The translations under genes were made by a program, and so were the position numbers. Below the pieces are notes generated by a model. It saw nothing but the letters and a program-made list of their open reading frames with translations. It did not search any database and was not told the DNA's origin. Positions 54,101 to 64,000 of a stretch of DNA of 64,000 nt are shown in pieces; positions within the stretch are counted from its first letter, which is position 1, and each line of letters opens with the position of its first letter. Source of the DNA: Dryomyza anilis (Eukaryota > Arthropoda > Insecta > Diptera > Dryomyzidae); contig OX638132.1 in NCBI GenBank assembly GCA_951804985.1, forward strand, positions 86,680,696-86,744,695, written 5' to 3'.

Positions 54101-57100
54101 TCGATTGGTATAATTTAAAAGACAAATTAAATCTTTAAAATCCACCTATAAAATATGCCAACTTTGACCCCTCTACGACGCTCCGTTCTCGAGTTATGAG
54201 CGTTTAAAGAAATGTTTGAAAGATTCTACGATTCCTTTGGATTCCGTTGATCGATTGGTATAATTTAAAAGACAAATTAAATCTGTAGAATCCACCTATA
54301 AAATATGCCAACTTTGACCCCTCTACGACGCTCCGTTCTCGAGTTATGAGCGTTTAAAGAACTATTGGAAAGATTCTACGATTCCTTTGGATTCCGTTGA
54401 TCGAGACGCTCCGTTCTCGAGTTATGAGCGTTTATAGAAATATTTTAACGATTCTACGATTCCTTTGGATTCCGTTGATCGATTGGTATAATTTAAAAAA
54501 CAAATTAAATCTGAAAAATCCACCTATAAAATATGCCAACTTTGACCCCTCTACGACGCTCCGTTCTCGAACTATGAGCGTTTAAAGAAATGTTTGAAAG
54601 ATTCTACGATTCCTTTGGATTCTGTTGATCGATTGGAATAATTTAAAAGACAAATTAAATCTGAAAAATCCACCTATAAAATATGCCAACTTTGACCCCT
54701 CTACGACGCTCCGTTCTCGAGTTATGAGCGTTTAAAGAAATATTGGAAAGATTCTACGATTCCTTTGGATTCCGTTGATCGATTGGTATAATTTAAAAGA
54801 CAAATTAAATCTGAAAAATCCACCTATAAAATATGCCAACTTTGAACCCTCTACCATGCTCCGTTCTCGAGTTATCAGCGTTTAAAGAAATATTGGAAAG
54901 ATTCTACGATTCCTTTGGATTCCGTTGATCGATTGGAATAATTTAAAAGACAAATTAAATCTGAAAAATCCACCTATAAAATATGCCAACTTTGACCCCT
55001 CTACGATGCTCCGTTCTCGAGTTATGAGCGTTTAAAGAAATGTTTGAAAGATTCTACGATTCCTTTGGATTCTGTTGATCGATTGGAATAATTTAAAAGA
55101 CAAATTAAATCTGAAAAATCCACCTATAAAATATGCCAACTTTGAACCCTCTACGACGCTCCGTTCTCGAGTTATGAGCGTTTAAAGAAATGTTTGAAAG
55201 ATTCTACGATTCCTTTGGATTCTGTTGATCGATTGGAATAATTTAAAGGACAAATTAAATCTGAAAAATCCACCTATAAAATATGCCAACTTTGAACCCT
55301 CTACGATGCTCCGTTCTCGAGTTATCAGCGTTTAAAGAAATATTGGAAAGATTCTACGATTCCTTTGGATTCCGTTGATCGATTGGTATAATTTAAAAGA
55401 CAAATTAAATCTGCAAAATCCACCTATAAAATATGCCAACTTTGACCACCTATAAAACTTTGACCATCTATAAAATATGCCAACTTTGAACCCTCTACGA
55501 CGCTCCGTTCTCGAGTTATGAGCGTTTAAAGAAATATTGGAAAGATTCTACGATTCCTTTGGATTCCGTTGATCGATTGGTATAATTTAAAAGACAAATT
55601 AAATCTTTAAAATCCACCTATAAAATATGCCAACTTTGACCCCTCTACGACGCTCCGTTCTCGAGTTATGAGCGTTTAAAGAAATGTTTGAAAGATTCTA
55701 CGATTCCTTTGGATTCCGTTGATCGAGACGCTCCGTTCTCGAGTTATGAACGTTTAAAGAAATATTGGAAAGATTCTACGATTCCTTTGGATTCCGTTGA
55801 TCGATTGGAATAATTTAAAAGACAAATTAAATCTGAAAAATCCACCTATAAAATACGCCAACTTTGAACCCTCTACGACGCTCCGTTCTCGAGTTATGAG
55901 CGTTTATAGAAATATTTTAAAGATTCTACGATTCCTTTGGATTCCGTTGATCGATTGGTATAATTTAAAAAACAAATTAAATCTTTAAAATCCACCTATA
56001 AAATATGCCAACTTTGAACCCTCTACGACGCTCCGTTCTCGAGTTATGAGCGTTTAAAGAAATATTGGAAAGATTCTACGATTCCTTTGGATTCCGTTGA
56101 TCGATTGGTATAATTTAAAAGACAAATTAAATCTTTAAAATCCACCTATAAAATATGCCAACTTTGACCCCTCTACGACGCTCCGTTCTCGAGTTATGAG
56201 CGTTTAAAGAAATGTTTTAAAGATTATACAATTCATTTGGATTCCGTTGATCAATTGGAATAATTAAAAAGACAAATTAAATCTGCAAAATCCACCTATA
56301 AAATATGCCAACTTTGACCCTTCTACGACGCTCCGTTCTCGAGTTATGAGCGTTTAAAGAAATATTTGAAAGATTCTACGATTTCTTTGGATTCCGTTGA
56401 TCGATTGGAATAATTGAAAAGACAAATTAAATCTGAAAAATCCACCTATAAAATATGCTCATAACTCCGTTCTCGAGTTATGAGCGTTCAACGAAATATT
56501 TGAAAGATTCTACGATTTCTTTGGATTCCGTTGATCGATTGGAATAATTTAAAAGACAAATTAAATCTGCAAAATCCACCTATAAAATATGCCAACTTTG
56601 ACCCCTCTACGACGCTCCGTTCTCGAGTTATGAGCGTTTAAAGAAATGTTTTAAAGATTCTACAATTTCTTTTGATTCCGTTGATCGATTGGAATAATTT
56701 AAAAGACAAATTAAATCTGCAAAATCCACCTATAAAATATGCCAAGTTGGTGGAAAAATCCTAGTATAACCCCTCTACGACGCTCCGTTATCGAGCTATG
56801 AGCGTTTAAAGAAATATTTGAAAGACTCTACGATTCCTTTGGATTCCGTTGATCGATTGAAATAATTTAAAAGACAAATTAAATCTGCAAAATCCACCTA
56901 TAAAATATGCTAAGTTTGACCCCTCTACGACGCTCCGTTCTCGAGTTATGAGCGTTTAAAGAAATGTTTTAAAGATTCTACGATTCCTTTGGATTTCGTT
57001 GATCGATTGGAATAATTTAAAAGACAAATTAAATCTGCAAATTCCACCAATTAAATATGCCAACTTTGACCCCTCTACGACACTCCGCTCTCGAGTTATG

Positions 57101-60100
57101 TGCGTTTAAAGAAATGTTTTAAAGATTCTACGATTCTTTTGGATTCCGTTGATCGATTGGAATGATTTAAAAGACAAATGTAATCTGAAAAATCCACCTA
57201 TCAAATATGCCAACTTTGACCCCTCTACGACGCTCCGTTCTCGAGTTATGAGCGTTTAAAGAAATGTTTTAAAGATTCTACGATTCCTTTGGATTCCGTT
57301 GATCGATTGGAAGGATTTAAAAGACAAATGTAATCTGAAAAATCTACCAATAAAATATGCCAACTTTGACCCCTCTACGACGCTCCGTTCTCGAGTTATG
57401 AGCGTTTAAAGAAATATTTGAAAGATTCTACGATTCCTTTGGATTCCGTTGATCGATTGGAATGATTTAAAAGACAAATGTAATCTGAAAAATCCACCTA
57501 TCAAATATGCCAACTTTGACCCCTCTACGACGCTCCGTTCTCGAGTTATGAGCGTTTAAAGAAATGTTTTAAAGATTCTACGATTCCTTTGGATTCCGTT
57601 GATCGATTGGAATAATTTAAAAGACAAATTAAATCTGAAAAATCCACCTATAAAATATGCCAACTTTGACCCCTCTACGACGCTCCGTTCTCGAGTTATG
57701 AGCGTTTAAAGAAATGTTTTAAAGATTGTACGATTCCTTTGGATTACGTTGATCGATTGGAATGATTTAAAAGACAAATGTAATCTGAAAAATTTACCTA
57801 TAAAATATGCCAACTTTGACCCCTCTACGACGCTCCGTTCTCGAGTTATGAGCGTTTAAAGAAATGTTTCAAAGGTTCTACGATTCATTTGGATTCCGTT
57901 GATCAATTGGAATAATTAAAAAGACAAATTAAATCTGCAAAATCCACCTATAAAATATGCCAACTTTGACCCTTCTACGACGCTCCGTTCTCGAGTTATG
58001 AGCGTTTAAAGAAATATTTGAAAGATTCTACGATTTCTTTGGATTCCGTTGATCGATTGGAATAATCGAAAAGACAAATTAAATCTGAAAAATCCACCTA
58101 TAAAATATGCCAACTTTGACCCCTCTACGACGCTCCGTTCTCGAGTTATGAGCGTTTAAAGAAATATTTGAAAGATTCTACGATTTCTTTGGATTCCGTT
58201 GATCGATTGGAATAATTGAAAAGACAAATTAAATCTGAAAAATCCACCTATAAAATATGCCAACTTTGACCCCTCTACGACGCTCCGTTCTCGAGTTATG
58301 AGCGTTCAACGAAATATTTGAAAGATTCTACGATTCCTTTGGATTCCGTTGATCGATTGGAATGATTTAAAAGACAAATGTAATCTGAAAAATACACCTA
58401 TAAAATATGCCAACTTTGACCCCTCTACGACGCTCCGTTCTCGAGTTATGAGCGTTTAAAGAAATTTTTTAAAGATTCTACGATTCCTTTGGATTCCGTT
58501 GATCGATTGGAAAAATTTAAAAGACAAACTAAATCTGAAAAATCCACCAATAAAATATGCCAACTTTGACCCCTCTACGACGCTCCGTTCTCGAGTTATG
58601 AGCGCTTAAAGAAATATTTGAAAGATTCTACGATTCCTTTGGATTCCGTTGATCGATTGGTATAATTTAAAAGACAAATTAAATCTGTAAAATCCACCTA
58701 TAAAATATGCCAACTTTGACCCCTCTACGACGCTCCGTTCTCGAGTTATGAGCGTTTAAAGAAATATTGGAAAGATTCTACGATTCCTTTGGATTCCGTT
58801 GATCGATTGGTTTAATTTAAAAGACAAATTAAATCTGTAAAATCCACCTATAAAATATGCCAACTTTGACCCCTCTACGACGCTCCGTTCTCGAGTTATG
58901 AGCGTTTAAAGAAATGTTTTAAAGATTATACAATTCATTTGGATTCCGTTGATCAATTGGAATAATTAAAAAGACAAATTAAATCTGCAAAATCCACCTA
59001 TAAAATATGCCAACTTTGACCCTTCTACGACGCTCCGTTCTCGAGTTATGAGCGTTTAAAGAAATATTTGAAAGATTCTACGATTTCTTTGGATTCCGTT
59101 GATCGATTGGAATAATCGAAAAGACAAATTAAATCTGAAAAATCCACCTATAAAATATGCCAACTTTGACCCCTCTACGACGCTCCGTTCTCGAGTTATG
59201 AGCGTTTAAAGAAATATTTGAAAGATTCTACGATTTCTTTGGATTCCGTTGATCGATTGGAATAATTTAAAAGACAAATTAAATCTGAAAAATCCACCTA
59301 TAAAATATGCTCATAACTCCGTTCTCGAGTTATGAGCGTTCAACGAAATATTTGAAAGATTCTACGATTTCTTTGGATTCCGTTGATCGATTGGAATAAT
59401 TTAAAAGACAAATTAAATCTGCAAAATCCACCTATAAAATATGCCAACTTTGACCCCTCTACGGCGCTCCGTTCTCGAGTTATGAGCGTTTAAAGAAATG
59501 TTTTAAAGATTCTACAATTTCTTTTGATTCCGTTGATCGATTGGAATAATTTAAAAGACAAATTAAATCTGCAAAATCCACCTATAAAATATGCCAAGTT
59601 GGTGGAAAAATCCTAGTATAACCCCTCTACGACGCTCCGTTATCGAGCTATGAGCGTTTAAAGAAATATTTGAAAGACTCTACGATTCCTTTGGATTCCG
59701 TTGATCGATTGAAATAATTTAAAAGACAAATTAAATCTGCAAAATCCACCTATAAAATATGCCTCTACGACGCTCCGTTCTCGAGTTATGAGCGTTTAAA
59801 GAAATGTTTTAATGATTCTACGATTCCTTTGGATTTCGTTGATCGATTGGAATAATTTAAAAGACAAATTAAATCTGCAAATTCCACCAATTAAATATGC
59901 CAACTTTGACCCATCTACGACACTCCGCTCTCGAGTTATGTGCGTTTAAAGAAATGTTTTAAAGATTCTACGATTCTTTTGGATTCCGTTGATCGATTGG
60001 AATGATTTAAAAGACAAATGTAATCTGAAAAATCCACCTATCAAATATGCCAACTTTGACCCCTCTACGACGCTCCGTTCTCGAGTTATGAGCGTTTAAA

Positions 60101-63100
60101 GAAATGTTTTAAAGATTCTACGATTCCTTTGGATTCCGTTGATCGATTGGAAGGATTTAAAAGACAAATGTAATCTGAAAAATCCACCTATCAAATATGC
60201 CAACTTTGACCCCTCTACGACGCTCCGTTCTCGAGTTATGAGCGTTTAAAGAAATGTTTTAAAGATTCTACGATTCCTTTGGATTCCGTTGATCGATTGG
60301 AAGGATTTAAAAGACAAATGTAATCTGAAAAATCCACCTATCAAATATGCCAACTTTGACCCCTCTACGACGCTCCGTTCTCGAGTTATGAGCGTTTAAA
60401 GAAATGTTTTAAAGATTCTACGATTCCTTTGGATTCCGTTGATCGATTGGTATAATTTAAAAAACAAATTAAATCTGAAAAATCCACCTATAAAATATGC
60501 CAACTTTGACCCCTCTACGACGCTCCGTTCTCGAACTATGAGCGTTTAAAGAAATGTTTGAAAGATTCTACGATTCCTTTGGATTCTGTTGATCGATTGG
60601 AATAATTTAAAAGACAAATTAAATCTGAAAAATCCACCTATAAAATATGCCAACTTTGACCCCTCTACGACGCTCCGTTCTCGAACTATGAGCGTTTAAA
60701 GAAATGTTTGAAAGATTCTACGATTCCTTTGGATTCTGTTGATCGATTGGAATAATTTAAAAGACAAATTAAATCTGAAAAATCCACCTATAAAATATGC
60801 CAACTTTGACCCCTCTACGACGCTCCGTTCTCGAGTTATGAGCGTTTAAAGAAATATTGGAAAGATTCTACGATTCCTTTGGATTCCGTTGATCGATTGG
60901 TATAATTTAAAAGACAAATTAAATCTGAAAAATCCACCTATAAAATATGCCAACTTTGAACCCTCTACCATGCTCCGTTCTCGAGTTATCAGCGTTTAAA
61001 GAAATATTGGAAAGATTCTACGATTCCTTTGGATTCCGTTGATCGATTGGAATAATTTAAAAGACAAATTAAATCTGAAAAATCCACCTATAAAATATGC
61101 CAACTTTGACCCCTCTACGACGCTCCGTTCTCGAGTTATGAGCGTTTAAAGAAATGTTTTAAAGATTGTACGATTCCTTTGGATTACGTTGATCGATTGG
61201 AATGATTTAAAAGACAAATGTAATCTGAAAAATTTACCTATAAAATATGCCAACTTTGACCCCTCTACGACGCTCCGTTCTCGAGTTATGAGCGTTTAAA
61301 GAAATGTTTCAAAGGTTCTACGATTCATTTGGATTCCGTTGATCAATTGGAATAATTAAAAAGACAAATTAAATCTGCAAAATCCACCTATAAAATATGC
61401 CAACTTTGACCCCTCTACGACGCTCCGTTCTCGAGTTATGAGCGTTTAAAGAAATGTTTTAAAGATTCTACAATTTCTTTTGATTCCGTTGATCGATTGG
61501 AATAATTTAAAAGACAAATTAAATCTGCAAAATCCACCTATAAAATATGCTAAGTTTGACCCCTCTACGACGCTCCGTTCTCGAGTTATGAGCGTGTAAA
61601 GAAATGTTTTAAAGATTCTACGATTCCTTTGGATTTCGTTGATCGATTGGAATGATTTAAAAGACAAATGTAATCTGAAAAATCCACCTATCAAATATGC
61701 CAACTTTGACCCCTCTACGACGCTCCGTTCTCGAGTTATGAGCGTTTAAAGAAATGTTTTAAAGATTCTACGATTCCTTTGGATTCCGTTGATCGATTGG
61801 AAGGATTTAAAAGACAAATGTAATCTGAAAAATCCACCTATCAAATATGCCAACTTTGACCCCTCTACGACGCTCCGTTCTCGAGTTATGAGCGTTTAAA
61901 GAAATGTTTTAAAGATTCTACGATTCCTTTGGATTCCGTTGATCGATTGGAAGGATTTAAAAGACAAATGTAATCTGAAAAATCCACCAATAAAATATGC
62001 CAACTTTGACCCCTCTACGACGCTCCGTTCTCGAGTTATGAGCGTTTAAAGAAATATTTGAAAGATTCTACGATTCCTTTGGATTCCGTTGATCGATTGG
62101 AATGATTTAAAAGACAAATGTAATCTGAAAAATCCACCTATCAAATATGCCAACTTTGACCCCTCTACGACGCTCCGTTCTCGAGTTATGAGCGTTTAAA
62201 GAAATGTTTTAAAGATTCTACGATTCCTTTGGATTCCGTTGATCGATTGGAATAATTTAAAAGACAAATTAAATCTGAAAAATCCACCTATAAAATATGC
62301 CAACTTTGACCCCTCTACGACGCTCCGTTCTCGAGTTATGAGCGTTTAAAGAAATGTTTCAAAGGTTCTACGATTCATTTGGATTCCGTTGATCAATTGG
62401 AATAATTAAAAAGACAAATTAAATCTGCAAAATCCACCTATAAAATATGCCAACTTTGACCCTTCTACGACGCTCCGTTCTCGAGTTATGAGCGTTTAAA
62501 GAAATATTTGAAAGATTCTACGATTTCTTTGGATTCCGTTGATCGATTGGAATAATCGAAAAGACAAATTAAATCTGAAAAATCCACCTATAAAATATGC
62601 CAACTTTGACCCCTCTACGACGCTCCGTTCTCGAGTTATGAGCGTTTAAAGAAATATTTGAAAGATTCTACGATTTCTTTGGATTCCGTTGATCGATTGG
62701 AATAATTGAAAAGACAAATTAAATCTGAAAAATCCACCTATAAAATATTCCAACTTTGACCCCTCTACGACGCTCCGTTCTCGAGTTATGAGCGTTCAAC
62801 GAAATATTTGAAAGATTCTACGATTCCTTTGGATTCCGTTGATCGATTGGAATGATTTAAAAGACAAATGTAATCTGAAAAATACACCTATAAAATATGC
62901 CAACTTTGACCCCTCTACGACGCTCCGTTCTCGAGTTATGAGCGTTTAAAGAAATGTTTTAAAGATTCTACGATTCCTTTGGATTCCGTTGATCGATTGG
63001 AATGATTTAAAAGACAAATGTAATCTGAAAAATCCACCTATAAAATATGCCAACTTTGACCCCTCTACGACGCTCCGTTCTCGAATTATGAGCGTTTAAA

Positions 63101-64000
63101 GAAATGTTTCAAAGATTCTACGATTCCTTTGGATTCCCATGATCGACTGGAATAATTTAAAAGACAAATTAAATCTGAAAAATCCACCTATAAAATATGC
63201 CAACTTTGACCCCTCTACGACGCTCCGTTCTCGAGTTATGAGCGTTTAAAGAAATGTTTTAAAGATTCTACGATTCCTTTGGATTCCCATGATCGACTGG
63301 AATAATTTAAAAGACAAATTAAATCTGAAAAATCCACCTATAAAATATGCCAACTTTGACCCCTCTACGACGCTCCGTTCTCGAGTTATGAGCGTTTAAA
63401 GAAATATTTGAAAGATTCTACGATTCCTTTGGATGCCGTTGATCGATTGGAATAATTTAAAAGATAATTTAAATCTGAAAAATCCACCTATAAAATATGC
63501 CAAGTTTGACCCCTCTACGACGCTCTGTTCTTGAGTTATGAGCGTTTAAAGAAATATTTGAAATATTCTACGATTTCTTTGGATTCCGTTGATTGATTGG
63601 AATAATTTAAAAGACAAATTAAATCTGCAAAATCCACCTATAAAATATGCCAACTTTGACCCCTCTACGACGCTCCGTTCTCGAGTTATGAGCGTTTAAA
63701 GAAATGTTTTAAAGATTTTACGATTCCTTTGGATTCCGTTGATCGATTGGAATAATTTAAAAGACAAATTAAATCTGAAAAATGCACCTAAATTATGCCA
63801 ACTTTGACCCCTCTACGACGCTCCGTTCTCGAGTTATGAGCGTTCAACGAAATATTTGAAAGATTCTACGATTCCTTTGGATTCCGTTGATCGATTGGAA
63901 TAATTTAAAAGACAAATTAAATCTGCAAAATCCACCTCTAAAATATGCTAACTTAGACCCCTCTACGACGCTCCGTTCTCGAGTTATGAGCGTTTAAAGA
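51158..64000 (+). repeat. 150-bp satellite array, about 85 units, open at right edge
   Basis: The unit is 150 bases, for example CAACTTTGACCCCTCTACGA at 57061, 57211, 57361 and 57511. Landmarks in order: CGCTCCGTTCTCGAGTTATG, AGCGTTTAAAGAAATGTTT, GATTCTACGATTCCTTTGGA, TTCCGTTGATCGATTGGAAT, AAAAGACAAATTAAATCTG, AAAATCCACCTATAAAATAT. Units are 90-99% alike by eye. Variants include short units with a deletion after GATCGA (54404, 55724), units with a partial duplication (51661, 53635, 53979, 55443), and hairpin-forming deletion units (56457, 59309). Some variants are shared over blocks, which shows segmental duplication. Open frames on both strands (up to 85 codons) are translations of the repeat, not genes. 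Confidence 0.97.

Noticed and set aside
51158..64000. Open frames of 60-85 codons inside the large satellite
   Set aside because: They recur with the 150-bp unit in both orientations and encode only the repeat. No start/splice context and no protein similarity.

Overview
The window looks like the nuclear genome of a higher (brachyceran/cyclorrhaphan) fly: it is very AT-rich, intron-like, and full of fly-type interspersed repeats. Only one host coding exon can be supported. It lies on the minus strand at 35256-35594 and encodes the N-terminal part of the Slowpoke (Slo1/BK) calcium-activated potassium channel, including the S0 membrane segment. It is flanked by a good splice acceptor and a good splice donor. 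The rest of the window is best read as intron and 5' regulatory DNA of this gene, loaded with mobile elements and satellites. I saw no other slowpoke exon, no rRNA, no canonical tRNA gene, no CRISPR array and no bacterial-type operon. The species cannot be named from the sequence alone.

Layout. 1-5.8 kb: old repeats, a deleted Tc1/mariner copy, a pair of LTR-like sequences facing each other, a minisatellite and a 31-bp AT-rich satellite. 5.8-18.8 kb: intron-like DNA with a GC-richer island (6.15-6.48 kb), a 0.8-kb TIR repeat carrying a CTGT microsatellite, four copies of a repeat dense in ATCGATATCG-like sites, and a TCGACATTTT-type tandem block. 18.8-20.6 kb: a 150-bp-period tandem array abutting a 5'-truncated non-LTR retrotransposon. 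20.6-27.6 kb: a GC-richer island, three tRNA-derived SINE insertions with visible target-site duplications, and two large inverted-repeat structures. 28.2-34.9 kb: two more mariner copies, quiet intron-like DNA, and a 1-kb TIR element containing two large palindromes. 35.26-35.59 kb: the slowpoke exon. 36.7-50.8 kb: internally duplicated repeats, a reverse-transcriptase relic, a fourth SINE, a 1.66-kb long-inverted-repeat element, a second copy of the 1-kb palindromic element, and a GC-richer block (40.58-41.22 kb) that could be a slowpoke promoter or 5' exon. 51.16 kb to the right edge: a tandem satellite of about 85 copies of a 150-bp unit, with block duplications, running off the window.

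Functionally there is one neuronal/muscle ion-channel gene; everything else is regulatory or parasitic DNA. The main novelty candidates are the 150-bp satellite with a central dyad in every unit, sitting on the 5' side of slowpoke, and a family of palindrome-rich non-autonomous elements whose transcripts could fold into long hairpins. These are readings of the sequence by eye; no alignment or database search was run.
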